Shown piece after piece: positions 14,362-23,231 of a stretch of DNA of 37,960 nucleotides. The DNA comes from Bacteroidales bacterium UBA5548. Its GTDB lineage: Bacteria; Bacteroidota; Bacteroidia; Bacteroidales; UBA932. Position 1 is the first letter of the stretch. Every line of letters begins with the position of its first letter. The DNA lies in the NCBI GenBank assembly GCA_002425935.1, contig DINE01000017.1, positions 16,963 to 54,922 on the forward strand, read 5' to 3'. The translations under genes were made by a program, and so were the position numbers. The notes below the pieces were generated by a model. The model was given only the letters and a program-made list of their open reading frames with translations. It ran no database searches and was not told the origin of the DNA.

Positions 14362-15684
14362 ATGAAATCCAACAATTTTTCATTCAAATTCATTCTAATC
14401 ACACTCTGCTTCTTATTCATTGCCCGTGTCGCCCAATCACAAGGGCCCGAGTTACCATACTTTTATTCAGGAAAGGCGTCAATTCCATGGGCATCAGGTA
14501 GCATTAAATTTAAAAGCGGCAGTAAAATGAATGTAGGGTTCCTCCCGCTTACCGGTCCTGCAAGCGGTCCATTGGGTACTAATGGCTATCAAACAGATGT
14601 ATTCATTAATAATCCTCTGGTCTTTGTTTCATCAGTATTAAACAGGCATGGATATGATGGTCAGATAGTTGAGATTAAAGGTAGAGTCGTGTTGTATTGC
14701 CCTGAGTTAGAGAAATTTTCTGAAAACAAATCCTCTCCCACAAAAAACATTAATCAGCTTATAAATGAAGGAGTTGCTGCAATTGCTCTCTTTTCAGTTG
14801 ATGAGGAGAATCCACTTTTCGATCTTGAAAATATTCATTTTGAAAAAGGAGAGATTCCTATTATTGCTGTTGATCGAACCACTGCGTTTTTAATGTTGTA
14901 CGCCAATGGTTATGATGTTGAATCCGTAAAAGCAGCACTAGCAGAGAAGAGGCTACCAGTAATGAGAGAACCAATTTTCAATTTAGACTTTTGCTTTAAG
15001 GGAAAATTCGAAATTATTGATACCGAGCACTGTACTATTAGATTCAACACTAATACACTCGACAGTACCTCTGCACTGCGAATTGCAGATAACAATGAAA
15101 ATGCACTTAAATTTCTGCATAAACTGTTTGCAGAACTTGCCCCGGCAAAAGAGAAGCAGCTTATCACCTACTTTTCGGACTATGACGAAAAGTTATTTTA
15201 CACAAACCACTGGGGAAAAGGTCTTGCCGCTGGTAAAGCAGGAATTTTCTCAATCTATGATGGAGGAACAAACGATTACGCACTTGCTGTTCACGAGCTG
15301 ACACATATAATGTTCAATACAAATTGGGGACGTCAATCCTCTTTCCTTAACGAAGGAATTGCAATGTATGCCGAGGCAGAATCAATTGAGTCAGAAGGGA
15401 GCATTCTGCCGGCTAAAAGGGCCAATGATATTACAAGAGATTTTCTAATTAGCAACAAACTGCTCCCAATCGAAAAACTCTGCGAGCTTCAGATAGGAGC
15501 AGATAAGGAGTACACTCAGATGGGATATGCCGCTTCAGGATCGTTTGTGGGTTTCTTAATCAAAAAATATAGTCTTAAGAATTTCCATGATTTGTGGAGG
15601 TCAGATTTGCAGTGGAAGAGTGTATACGGGAAAGAGCTTAAGGAGCTAGAGAGTGAGTGGCACAACTGGTTGACTAATAACTAA
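14362..15684 (+). CDS. Secreted gluzincin-type metallopeptidase (HEXXH)
   Basis: A 440-residue exported protein. A signal peptide (to about residue 27, ..VAQSQ) is followed by an all-beta region and a segment resembling a protease-associated domain (about 128-180, INEGVAAIALFSVDEEN..IPIIAVD). The catalytic part has HELTH at 311-315 and the third zinc ligand Glu331 in FLNEGIAMYAEAE, the arrangement of the peptidase-MA/gluzincin group. A C-terminal helical stretch (YAASGSFVGFLIKKYS..) is typical of that group. The substrate is unknown. It is a single gene with its own promoter. Confidence 0.8.
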   Translation: MKSNNFSFKFILITLCFLFIARVAQSQGPELPYFYSGKASIPWASGSIKFKSGSKMNVGFLPLTGPASGPLGTNGYQTDVFINNPLVFVSSVLNRHGYDGQIVEIKGRVVLYCPELEKFSENKSSPTKNINQLINEGVAAIALFSVDEENPLFDLENIHFEKGEIPIIAVDRTTAFLMLYANGYDVESVKAALAEKRLPVMREPIFNLDFCFKGKFEIIDTEHCTIRFNTNTLDSTSALRIADNNENALKFLHKLFAELAPAKEKQLITYFSDYDEKLFYTNHWGKGLAAGKAGIFSIYDGGTNDYALAVHELTHIMFNTNWGRQSSFLNEGIAMYAEAESIESEGSILPAKRANDITRDFLISNKLLPIEKLCELQIGADKEYTQMGYAASGSFVGFLIKKYSLKNFHDLWRSDLQWKSVYGKELKELESEWHNWLTNN

Positions 15685-15703
15685 TTTTTTAGTTTTCGGA
15701 TTA

Positions 15704-15934
15704 TCATTTCTTAAACATACTTCTACCGCTGTTACCTTCGAGTACTTTGTAGGGAGAGATTCTTTTGCTCAAACACCATCCGGCTGAGAACAATATTGTA
15801 ATTAAGGCAGCTTTATAGACAAGGTCCACTATAAAAATTTCAAAATCAAACACTCTTGTAACAATATTATATACTGCAAAGTAAAGCGTGCCGGCCAAAA
15901 ATGCCTTGCAAAAAAATTTATCACTCCTTTTCAT
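15704..15934 (-). CDS. Small hypothetical membrane protein in the ECF sigma operon
   Basis: A 76-residue protein with two probable membrane segments (FFCKAFLAGTLYFAVYNIV and FIVDLVYKAALITILFSAGW). I do not recognise a family. Its start overlaps the end of the preceding membrane protein by 14 bases, which supports it being a real, co-translated gene. It may assist the anti-sigma protein. Confidence 0.55.
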   Translation of the reverse strand: MKRSDKFFCKAFLAGTLYFAVYNIVTRVFDFEIFIVDLVYKAALITILFSAGWCLSKRISPYKVLEGNSGRSMFKK

Positions 15935-16508
15935 AACTCTTAATCTCTTTAAGGTCTAAGATGAGCTCGTCTACACTCTTCCACTGAGTCAGAAACGCTC
16001 TGAAGCCGAAAACCAATCCAATTGTCCCACCGGCTACCATCCCCATTATCATTTCATCAGTAAGCATCTCTCTCTGATAGTGTACAAGGAGAATTATTGT
16101 TGGAACCATCAGTACCATTCCTGCAATAAACCTTGCCTGGGTCATAAGCTTAAATTCTGAGGCCTTTTTTAACAACTCCATTGTGGAGCAACTCTCATAT
16201 TTAATTTTACCAAGCAGATATATTTTATATGCCTGCCAGATCCCGGCCATTACAAAAATGGCGATTGGTATAATTATGCTCTCATTTCTAAAGACAGATT
16301 GGTCATTTATCACCAAGAGTGTAGCGAAGAGTCCGGTTAGAATCAGGCAAAGAATAAGAAAGAAGTACTCAAAACGTTCCATTTTACCCAATGAAGAGTT
16401 TGCGTTTCTTCTCAACATATTTACAGTAACCTGTCTGTTAAATATCTCTGAGTTTTCCATTTTTTTTGAAAGCTCCTGCCAGTTGGCCTTAAGTTGATCC
16501 AGTTCCAT
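15921..16508 (-). CDS. Membrane protein linked to ECF sigma factor, probable anti-sigma regulator
   Basis: A 195-residue protein. A cytoplasmic N-terminus (MELDQLKANWQELSKKME) is followed by four predicted membrane helices (about 46-66, 76-96, 125-145, 153-170) and an acidic tail (VDELILDLKEIKSYEKE). The start motif (MELDxLKxxWxxL) is common in Bacteroidetes proteins encoded just after ECF sigma factors. It lies 7 bases after the sigma gene. An anti-sigma function is inferred from position; no ZAS domain is visible. Confidence 0.65.
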   Translation of the reverse strand: MELDQLKANWQELSKKMENSEIFNRQVTVNMLRRNANSSLGKMERFEYFFLILCLILTGLFATLLVINDQSVFRNESIIIPIAIFVMAGIWQAYKIYLLGKIKYESCSTMELLKKASEFKLMTQARFIAGMVLMVPTIILLVHYQREMLTDEMIMGMVAGGTIGLVFGFRAFLTQWKSVDELILDLKEIKSYEKE

Positions 16509-16515
16509 AGTTGAT

Positions 16516-16995
16516 TTAATTTTCTGACATTAATTTTAGTTTCTCTTTGATTCTAAAAAGCTTAACAGCAACATTTGATCGGGAAATACCGATAATACCG
16601 GCAATCTCATCGTAGGACTTCTCTTCTATGTAGAGCAGTACAATTGCCTTTTCAATTTTTCCAAGATTCCCGATTAATTTGTACAGTTCGTTAATCTTAG
16701 CCACGTCAGACTCATCTGCAATTGCTTCGATGTTTCTTGTTAATGGCATGGAATCTGGTCTTGATTTACTCTTTCTGAGGAAACTGACACATGTATTCAA
16801 AGCTATCCTGTATACCCATGTTTGCACTTTACACTCCCTGCGGAACTTTGGCCAGGCGTTCCACAGATTAATAACAACCTCCTGAAAAAGATCATCATGA
16901 CTTTGAAATTTGTTTGAGTAGAGAAAACATATTTTATAGATTATGTTTCTGTTCTCATTGATGTAGCTGATAAATTCCTGTTCGTAATTGCCCAT
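16516..16995 (-). CDS. ECF-type RNA polymerase sigma factor
   Basis: A 159-residue sigma-70 family factor with region 2 (SHDDLFQEVVINLWNAWPKFR, VQTWVYRIALNTC; about 30-75) and region 4 (EKAIVLLYIEEKSYDEIAGIIGISRSNVAVKLFRIKEKL; about 113-155). The length is normal for ECF sigmas. It is the first gene of a three-gene operon with two membrane proteins and divergent from the MerR-type regulator. Target promoters are unknown. Confidence 0.9.
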   Translation of the reverse strand: MGNYEQEFISYINENRNIIYKICFLYSNKFQSHDDLFQEVVINLWNAWPKFRRECKVQTWVYRIALNTCVSFLRKSKSRPDSMPLTRNIEAIADESDVAKINELYKLIGNLGKIEKAIVLLYIEEKSYDEIAGIIGISRSNVAVKLFRIKEKLKLMSEN

Positions 16996-17093
16996 TTAAT
17001 TTTGCTTTTCACCCATATTAGTCGCAAGAGGTGGAGGTTTATTACATAGAAACTAAATTTTTTTGAAAATTTTCTAAATTTATAACAAATCTC

Positions 17094-17126
17094 TTGACTC
17101 GTACCTAAGGGCATGGTATAAATTTG
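17094..17126 (+). promoter_or_regulatory. Candidate promoter of the MerR-type gene
   Basis: TTG at 17094-17096 and TAAATTTG at 17119-17126, spaced by 22 bases, resemble the Bacteroidetes -33/-7 pair. The ATG follows 25 bases later. The -33 element is only partial. Confidence 0.42.
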
Positions 17127-17151
17127 CATCCGTAAACAATGCGCAGAGTTT

Positions 17152-17985
17152 ATGAATAAAACTAAAATCAAATTAAAAATCGGCGAGTTTTCAAAGCTCA
17201 ATATGGTCACAATTAAAACATTGCGCCATTATGAAGAGATCGGACTGATTTCACCTTTCGAAATTGATAAGTGGACAGGCTATAGGTACTACACTGTTGA
17301 TCAGCTCTCGAAAATGAATCTGATAATTTATCTCAAGGGATTGGGATTCTCTCTTGAGGAGGTCAGGGATATTTTTGAAGATGGTCGGGAACTGCCATCT
17401 GTTCAGGAGATAAAGCTAAAACTGGACGAGTGTGGCAAAGAGCTTAATCGACTCACAAAGAGGATAACAGAACTGTCTGCTCTTGAAAACAAGCTACAAA
17501 AAAGAGAAATTATGGAACAAATTTTTATCAAATCCCTGCCTTCAGTTGTTGCCGCCACCCACAGAAGAGTTATCAGCGGTTATCACGAACTGTTTAACCT
17601 CTGCCCAAATGTCATTGGGCCCGAAATGGCCCGACTTGGCTGCGAATGTGCCAGCCCCGAATATTGTTTTACTGTTGACCATAATGAAGAGTACTGTAGT
17701 ACAAACATTGACATCGAATATTTCGAAGCGGTAAAAGAGAGAAGAGAGGACTCTGAGATGATACAGTTCAAAGATATACCCGCTGTTGAAGCCGCAGCTT
17801 GTATCAATCACTATGGGGTTTATGAAGAGCTCCCCGCTTCTTTTGCAAAACTTTACAGACACATAGAAGAGAACGGTTTCAGGATTACAGATAAGCCTCG
17901 CTTTTGTTACATTGACGGAATTTGGAATAAAGATTCCGAAAGTGAATGGCTGACCGAAATTCAAATCCCTGTTGAAAAGCCATAG
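17152..17985 (+). CDS. MerR-family regulator with GyrI-like effector domain
   Basis: A 277-residue protein. The N-terminal MerR winged helix (about 9-78: KIGEFSKLNMVTIKTLRHYEEIGLI, GYRYYTVDQLSKMNLI) is followed by a dimerisation coiled coil (about 92-122) and a GyrI-like/BmrR-type ligand domain (about 125-277) ending in ESEWLTEIQIPVEKP, where the Glu in the EIQIP strand is typical. Such proteins activate genes, often efflux pumps, in response to amphipathic compounds. Seven cysteines lie in the effector domain, more than usual, but no metal-site pattern is clear. No pump gene is adjacent. Confidence 0.86.
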   Translation: MNKTKIKLKIGEFSKLNMVTIKTLRHYEEIGLISPFEIDKWTGYRYYTVDQLSKMNLIIYLKGLGFSLEEVRDIFEDGRELPSVQEIKLKLDECGKELNRLTKRITELSALENKLQKREIMEQIFIKSLPSVVAATHRRVISGYHELFNLCPNVIGPEMARLGCECASPEYCFTVDHNEEYCSTNIDIEYFEAVKERREDSEMIQFKDIPAVEAAACINHYGVYEELPASFAKLYRHIEENGFRITDKPRFCYIDGIWNKDSESEWLTEIQIPVEKP

Positions 17986-18024
17986 AAAAGGTCACCAAAC
18001 TAATAATTACACTGTCAGTTTTTG

Positions 18025-18032
18025 TATATTTG
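18025..18032 (+). promoter_or_regulatory. Candidate -7 box upstream of the NamZ gene
   Basis: TATATTTG matches TAnnTTTG and lies 37 bases before the ATG at 18070. There is no clear TTTG at -33. Confidence 0.35.
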
Positions 18033-18069
18033 TTCAGGACCACAATTTCTAACCAATAATCAAAAAGCT

Positions 18070-19242
18070 ATGAAGACTAACCGTACAATTCTGACAGTAC
18101 TTCTTCTGGCTCTCCTTGCAATCGGCTGCACAAAAAAAGGAGAGCCGGAAATTATTCCCGGAGCAGACCGTACAGAAATTTATTTACCGCTGCTTGAAGG
18201 TAAAAATATTGCCCTGGCAGTAAACAACAGTTCTGTTGTTGGAAAAACTCCTTTATTGGACACCCTCCTCTCAAGCGGGGTTAATGTAGTAAGAATATTC
18301 AGCCCTGAGCATGGTTTCAGAGGCGGGAATGTGTATGACACTGTTGATATTAAGACCGGAATTCCAATCAGTCTGCTATATGGCAGGGGTAATTACAAAC
18401 CAATTCCCGAAGATCTTGAAGGAGTCGATGTTGTAATATTTGACATGCAGGATGTGGGAACTCGCTTTTACACCTACCTATCAACTCTCCACTATGTAAT
18501 GGAGGCTTGCGCCGAAAGTGGAGCAGAGGTTATTGTTCTTGATCGCCCCAATCCAAATGACTACTATGTTGACGGACCCATTCTGGATACAGCATTCAGA
18601 TCTTTTGTAGGTATGCACCCGATTCCTATTTTGCACGGACTCACTCTGGGCGAGTATGCCAACATGATAAACGGAGAGAGCTGGCTTAAGAACGGAGTTC
18701 AGTGCAAAGTCACCGTTGTAGAGGTTGCGAATTACGAACATGGAAAGCCATATACACTCCCAATTCCGCCTTCACCAAACCTCAATACACAGCAGTCAAT
18801 TCTGCTCTACCCTTCACTTTGTCTGTTCGAAGGAACAGTAATCAGTCAGGGAAGAGGCACAATGTTCCCGTTTCAGGTTCTTGGCAATCCTGAGCTTAAG
18901 GAACACTACTCATTCTCATTTACACCTGTGTCAATAGAGGGTATGAGTACAAACCCTCCACATAAAGATGTTGAGTGCTTTGGACTAGACCTGCGCGAGT
19001 ATGACACAAATATATTTAAAGAGACCGGAAGGATAAATCTTAGCTGGCTTATAGAGCTTTATAACTTCTACCCTAAAAAGGAGGAGTTTTTCCGGGAGGG
19101 AAGATTTGACAGACTTGCAGGTACAGATATACTCAGGAAACAGATTATTGAGGGTAAAACAGAACAGGAGATAAGAGAGAGCTGGGAACCCGCCCTGTCT
19201 CAGTACAAAGAGACCAGAAAAAAATATCTGCTTTACAACTAG
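18070..19242 (+). CDS. namZ: NamZ-type exo-beta-N-acetylmuramidase lipoprotein (DUF1343)
   Basis: A 390-residue protein of the DUF1343/YbbC family. Characterised members (NamZ) release terminal N-acetylmuramic acid from peptidoglycan fragments. Family motifs are visible: RIFSPEHGFRG, VDIKTGIPISLLYG, VVIFDMQDVGTRFYTYLSTL and VLDRPNPN, then FEGTVISQGRGTMFPFQ. A lipoprotein signal with Cys20 (LLAIGC) places it on a membrane, and TKKGEPE after the Cys resembles a surface-export signal. The frame extends to a TTG at 18022, but the ATG at 18070 begins the signal peptide. A strong hairpin follows the stop. Confidence 0.88.
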   Translation: MKTNRTILTVLLLALLAIGCTKKGEPEIIPGADRTEIYLPLLEGKNIALAVNNSSVVGKTPLLDTLLSSGVNVVRIFSPEHGFRGGNVYDTVDIKTGIPISLLYGRGNYKPIPEDLEGVDVVIFDMQDVGTRFYTYLSTLHYVMEACAESGAEVIVLDRPNPNDYYVDGPILDTAFRSFVGMHPIPILHGLTLGEYANMINGESWLKNGVQCKVTVVEVANYEHGKPYTLPIPPSPNLNTQQSILLYPSLCLFEGTVISQGRGTMFPFQVLGNPELKEHYSFSFTPVSIEGMSTNPPHKDVECFGLDLREYDTNIFKETGRINLSWLIELYNFYPKKEEFFREGRFDRLAGTDILRKQIIEGKTEQEIRESWEPALSQYKETRKKYLLYN

Positions 19243-19266
19243 GGCACAAATAGTGCGTAACGCATA

Positions 19267-19309
19267 AATGATAAAGCCGGTTTCAAATGATGAAACCGGC
19301 TTTATCATT
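19267..19309. terminator. Long hairpin after the NamZ gene, probable bidirectional terminator
   Basis: A perfect 19-base-pair stem (AATGATAAAGCCGGTTTCA, 19267-19285) is closed by a five-base loop and its complement at 19291-19309. It starts 24 bases after the stop codon. The 3' side is AT-rich (ATTAAATTATTAAA) rather than a pure T tract, so efficiency is uncertain. It also faces the DsrE remnant on the other strand. Confidence 0.75.
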
Positions 19310-19358
19310 AAATTATTAAATTTAAAATGTAAGTACTTTATCGCTACTTGCTACCCAA

Positions 19359-19556
19359 TCAGCCAGGAAAGCCATTGTGGAGTTGTGCGCCCTGTGGTGG
19401 AGTACACACCTCTCTGGCAAGATCAACAGCATCGTTCATCAGGAAAATCCTTATTTCATTGCCATTTTTTCTTAATGTTTCTGCAAGCCTAAGTCCGTTC
19501 CAGGTAATGTCTGTGCCATCGTAAGGCTCTCTGTTAAAAATAATTGATAAAAACAT
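19359..19556 (-). pseudogene. Truncated DsrE-family gene remnant
   Basis: The open frame gives 65 residues. The first ~50 look like the start of a DsrE/DsrF-like protein (MFLSIIFNREPYDGTDITWNGLRLAETL, then EIRIFLMNDAVDLARE). Family members are about 115-120 residues and continue with a Cys-containing second half; here the frame ends after CTPPQGAQLHNGFPG and nothing similar follows in other frames before the terminator hairpin. I therefore read it as a 3'-deleted remnant. This and the hairpin are all I see in the 389 bases between the NamZ and GH18 genes. Confidence 0.65.
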
Positions 19557-19631
19557 TCGGTTTTTTACAATTCCTCTATTGTCATAACCATTATTATTCC
19601 TAAAATTACGCTCAATTTAAACTAAACTTAA

Positions 19632-20750
19632 ATGAGAAAAATCCTTCTGCCGGTACTGTTTGTACTGGTTATGTTTCAGGCCTGTCAGAAAGAGCCTTTA
19701 CCCGTTGTTCCCGGAGAAGATGAAAAAGAGTATATACCCTCTGCAAGGGTAGAGGGCCGTGTTGCTCTGGCATATGTAACTTACTGGGGAACATCTACTC
19801 CCGACCCTAATCTCTTTACACATATCAGCTACGCCTTTGCTGAACTTTATGTTAAAAACGGAGTTTATGAAGGATTTAAACTTCAGGGTAAAGAGTCGAG
19901 ATTTGCACAGATTGTCAATCTTAAGAGACAGTTCCCTCACCTGAAGATTCTAATCTCATTTACTCATGTGGTTGACAACTCCGATAATTCGCAAGGAGGG
20001 AGTTTTTCTGCGCTTGCCAAATCTGATGAATACAGAAAGGCTTTTGCAAATGATTGCAAAGCATTTATAACCTCATGGGGCATAGACGGAGTCGATATTG
20101 ACTGGGAGTTTCCCGGTCTTTCGTGGAGCGGGGCTGCCAGTGATCCCGCAGTTGATGTTCAAAATCACATCCTTCTTATGAAACAGCTCAGGGAGACTTT
20201 GGGTAGTGAGGTCATTATAACATACGCCGGCTATGTCAAGGATAAAGTCGCTGTGACCGGTGGATATAGATACATTGATGTTAAAGAGGTTGACAAATAT
20301 GTCGATTTTGTAAATCTTATGACATATAACATGGATGCTGCTCCAAAACATCACTCGGCACTTAGCGATTCAAGAGCATACTGGGACTGCCTCCGTACTG
20401 TAAATGCTTACAGAAACGCCGGCGTGGCATATAACAAAATGGTGCTGGGCATACCGTTTTACGGGTGCCATTCATTTTCCGTGAAGCCAACCTCCCTCAA
20501 TTACAATACAATTATCGCACTAAATCCCGCCCAGTACAAAATTGACAACTGGGATCCTGTTGCCAACGTTCCGTATGTAACAAAGGACGGGGTATTCTTC
20601 TGTGGCTACGATAATCCAAAAAGCATTGCTATCAAGGGGAAATGGGCCATCAACCTTGGATTGAAAGGTTTAATGTACTGGCAATACGACGCTGACGACT
20701 CAAAAGGTACACTCCGCAAAGCCGTCTGGGAGGCAACAATGAACCCATAG
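19632..20750 (+). CDS. GH18 family glycoside hydrolase lipoprotein (chitinase/endo-glucosaminidase type)
   Basis: A 372-residue protein. The lipoprotein signal has Cys18 (MFQACQKEP). The GH18 barrel has the catalytic motif DGVDIDWEF (Asp152-Asp155-Asp157-Glu159, the Glu being the acid/base), with VALAYVTYWG at the first strand, the substrate strand FVNLMTYNMD, and LGIPFYGCHSF and MYWQYDADD near the end. It cleaves beta-1,4 bonds next to N-acetylglucosamine in chitin, glycoproteins or peptidoglycan; which one cannot be decided. The neighbouring NamZ gene favours amino-sugar or cell-wall scavenging. K-E after the Cys suggests surface display. Confidence 0.88.
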   Translation: MRKILLPVLFVLVMFQACQKEPLPVVPGEDEKEYIPSARVEGRVALAYVTYWGTSTPDPNLFTHISYAFAELYVKNGVYEGFKLQGKESRFAQIVNLKRQFPHLKILISFTHVVDNSDNSQGGSFSALAKSDEYRKAFANDCKAFITSWGIDGVDIDWEFPGLSWSGAASDPAVDVQNHILLMKQLRETLGSEVIITYAGYVKDKVAVTGGYRYIDVKEVDKYVDFVNLMTYNMDAAPKHHSALSDSRAYWDCLRTVNAYRNAGVAYNKMVLGIPFYGCHSFSVKPTSLNYNTIIALNPAQYKIDNWDPVANVPYVTKDGVFFCGYDNPKSIAIKGKWAINLGLKGLMYWQYDADDSKGTLRKAVWEATMNP

Positions 20751-20768
20751 AAAACTCTGCGCGAGGAT

Positions 20769-21809
20769 TTACACCGGAAACTGCTCTCGTGTATTGTTGG
20801 CGTATCTGACAAGTGTGAGCATTACAGGCACCTCGGTTAAAACCCCTACCACCGTAACAAGAGTTGCTCCTGAGTTTAACCCAAATAATACGATAGCTAC
20901 AGCAACAGAGAGTTCAAAAAAGTTGCTTGCCCCAATCAATGCAGCAGGAGCAGCGATACAGTGTTGCAGTCTCCATCTCCTGGCCCACTTATATGCAATG
21001 AAAAATATGAAGAATGTCTGTAATACAAGTGGTACTGCGATAAGAAGAATATTTAACGGATTATTTAGAATTTTATCTCCCTGAAAAGAGAATATAATAA
21101 TGAGAGTCAGTAAAAGGCCTACAATTGTAGTGCTTTTGAATTTATTCAAAAAGATACCCTCAAAATACTCCATGCCTTTTAAGTTAATGATGCTCCTTCT
21201 GGTAATGAAAGCCAGAGTAAGTGGAATAACAACAAAGAGAACCACAGACATGATTAAGGTATTCCAGGGGATTGTAATACCGCCAATTCCCAGCAAAACA
21301 GTTACGATTGGAATAAACGCAACAAGTATAATCAAGTCATTAACTGCAACCTGAACAAGAGTATAGGCGGGATTCCCCTTTGTCAGATGGCTCCAGACAA
21401 AAACCATTGCCGTGCAGGGTGCTGCTCCTAGCAAAACTGCCCCGGCCAGATACTCGTTTGCAAGATCTGCAGGAATTAACGACTTAAATATGAAGTGGAA
21501 AAAGAACCATGAAATTGCAAACATACTAAATGGCTTTATCAACCAATTAACTGTAAGTGTAACGGTCAAACCCTTTGGCATTTTAACGGCATTGACAATA
21601 CTTGTAAAGTCAATTTTCAGCATCATAGGGAAAATCATAATCCAAATTAATATTGCTATTGGTATTGAAACGTTTGCATATTCAAGTTTACCCAATAGCT
21701 CCGGAACCGCCGGAATAAGTTTTCCGATTGCTATCCCTGCAATTATGCACAAAGCAACCCATATCGAGAGATATTTATCAAAAAAAGAAATACCCTGTAG
21801 TTTACTCAT
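20769..21809 (-). CDS. acr3: Arsenite efflux permease, ACR3 family
   Basis: A 346-residue inner membrane protein with about ten helices. The ACR3 hallmark GAAPCTAMVFVWS with the essential Cys132, and the late conserved GVLTEVPVMLTLV, are present. It exports As(III), and in some members Sb(III), using the proton gradient. It is the last gene of the ars operon, 31 bases after arsM. It converges with the GH18 gene, with 18 bases between the stops. Confidence 0.93.
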   Translation of the reverse strand: MSKLQGISFFDKYLSIWVALCIIAGIAIGKLIPAVPELLGKLEYANVSIPIAILIWIMIFPMMLKIDFTSIVNAVKMPKGLTVTLTVNWLIKPFSMFAISWFFFHFIFKSLIPADLANEYLAGAVLLGAAPCTAMVFVWSHLTKGNPAYTLVQVAVNDLIILVAFIPIVTVLLGIGGITIPWNTLIMSVVLFVVIPLTLAFITRRSIINLKGMEYFEGIFLNKFKSTTIVGLLLTLIIIFSFQGDKILNNPLNILLIAVPLVLQTFFIFFIAYKWARRWRLQHCIAAPAALIGASNFFELSVAVAIVLFGLNSGATLVTVVGVLTEVPVMLTLVRYANNTREQFPV

Positions 21810-21840
21810 ATTATAATGTATAAATGGTTAATATTTAAGA

Positions 21841-22632
21841 TTATTTAGGTTTAAATCCGCTAACAGTTATACTAAATATCCCCTTTTCAGAGCTTAGGAA
21901 ACTGCCTCTCTCCTCTTTTGAAAGATATCTGTTGACAACACTTTCGGGAAGATCGATTTTATTCTTTTTATGTATTATAATGTTCTCGAAACCCGTATTT
22001 TTAATCATTTGAATGTAGGTATCGTACATTTCAGCTCCGGCAATACATCCTACATAGAGCTCTGCATCTGACCTCATCTCCTCAGGAAGTTGCCCAATTG
22101 TTACAACATCAGAAATGCAGAAGTGTCCTCCAGATTTCAGAACTCTGAATATTTCCTTGAATGCCTTCTGCTTATCAGGCACTAAGTTCAATACACAGTT
22201 TGAGAGTACCACATCATATTTTTGATCAGGTAAGGGCATCTCTTCAATATCTCCCTTTACAAAGCGAAGATTAGTGAAACCCTTTTTATTGCAGATACTT
22301 CTTGCTTTAGCTACCATGACTTCGGTAATATCAAGCCCTGTTACTTCTCCACTTTCTCCAACTATTTCTCGCGAAATAAAACAATCATTTCCTGCACCAC
22401 TTCCAAGATCAAGGACAGAATCACCTGCTTTTATACCAGCAAAACTAACCGGTATACCGCATCCGAGCCCAAAATCCGCATCAGGGTCATAACCTTCAAT
22501 ATTAGAATACTCATCACTTGACATATTATATTCGTTGCCACCACAACATGAATCACCAGCGCAACAGGAGCTCCCTTTAACAATGTTGCCATACTTTTCC
22601 TGAACCACAAATTTTATGTCTGAAGATTTCAT
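21841..22632 (-). CDS. arsM: Arsenite S-adenosylmethionine methyltransferase
   Basis: A 263-residue class I methyltransferase. The SAM motif is VLDLGSGAGNDCF (73-85). The three cysteines that bind As(III) in ArsM are present: Cys58 in GLGCGIP, Cys146 in LSNCVLNL and Cys196 in YVGCIAGA. The N-terminus carries two Cys pairs (Cys23-24, Cys29-30), seen in many bacterial ArsM proteins. It methylates arsenite to methylated species. It lies 59 bases after arsC and 31 bases before acr3. Confidence 0.93.
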   Translation of the reverse strand: MKSSDIKFVVQEKYGNIVKGSSCCAGDSCCGGNEYNMSSDEYSNIEGYDPDADFGLGCGIPVSFAGIKAGDSVLDLGSGAGNDCFISREIVGESGEVTGLDITEVMVAKARSICNKKGFTNLRFVKGDIEEMPLPDQKYDVVLSNCVLNLVPDKQKAFKEIFRVLKSGGHFCISDVVTIGQLPEEMRSDAELYVGCIAGAEMYDTYIQMIKNTGFENIIIHKKNKIDLPESVVNRYLSKEERGSFLSSEKGIFSITVSGFKPK

Positions 22633-22691
22633 CGTTTAATTATTTTGGTAATTAGTCCCTTATAATTGTGCTGGTTGCAGGCGTAAATGAA

Positions 22692-23123
22692 TTAGTCTGC
22701 CAGTCTGACTCTGATTTGCGATTTGTAGAACTCATAAAATCTCTCCTTTATCAAATTTCTGATTCTGTAAAATTCGCTCATCACATACTCCTCTGTTCCC
22801 GTTTTGTGAGATGGGTCTTCAAACCCAATATGAAGCCTGTTTTTAACCTTCCCGACAAACACAGGACATGTCTCATTTGCATCATCACAAACTGTGATTA
22901 CATAATCCCACTCCTGATTAAGGTAATCATCCACCAAAGTTGGTTTATGATGACCTATCTCAACTCCTGCCTCAGACATTACTTTGACCGCTGTTGGGTT
23001 CACCGCTTTTGCAGGCTGGGTTCCTGCTGATTTTACCTCAATCCTGCTGTCAAACGACTGGAGAAATCCGTGCGCCATCTGACTTCTGCAGCTGTTGCCT
23101 GTACACAATATTAATATTTTCAT
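22692..23123 (-). CDS. arsC: Arsenate reductase, thioredoxin-coupled type
   Basis: A 143-residue protein of the low-molecular-weight tyrosine phosphatase fold. The P-loop is CTGNSCRS (Cys7 nucleophile, Cys12), and the redox cysteines Cys80 and Cys87 lie in ITVCDDANETCPVF, as in the Bacillus-type enzyme. It reduces arsenate to arsenite, the substrate of arsM and acr3. It is the second gene of the operon, 108 bases after arsR. Confidence 0.93.
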   Translation of the reverse strand: MKILILCTGNSCRSQMAHGFLQSFDSRIEVKSAGTQPAKAVNPTAVKVMSEAGVEIGHHKPTLVDDYLNQEWDYVITVCDDANETCPVFVGKVKNRLHIGFEDPSHKTGTEEYVMSEFYRIRNLIKERFYEFYKSQIRVRLAD

Positions 23124-23231
23124 ATTCTCAATTTTTTATTCTATGAATTTTAAAATATTTGATAATCAAAATTATAAATGCCAGATTTTGTGACAGAATG
23201 CTTTTTATAGGCTTTTTTATGAAAGAGTCTT

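Noticed and set aside
16516..16995. ECF sigma factor as the target of the RsbW-like kinase
   Set aside because: It has its own operon with membrane partners and lies 8 kb away; ECF factors are not known targets of RsbW-type kinases, which bind sigma-B/F-type factors.
18985..19492. Two frames on opposite strands that both begin MIKPVS around 19268-19308
   Set aside because: This is a mirror effect of the perfect hairpin at 19267-19309, not two genes.
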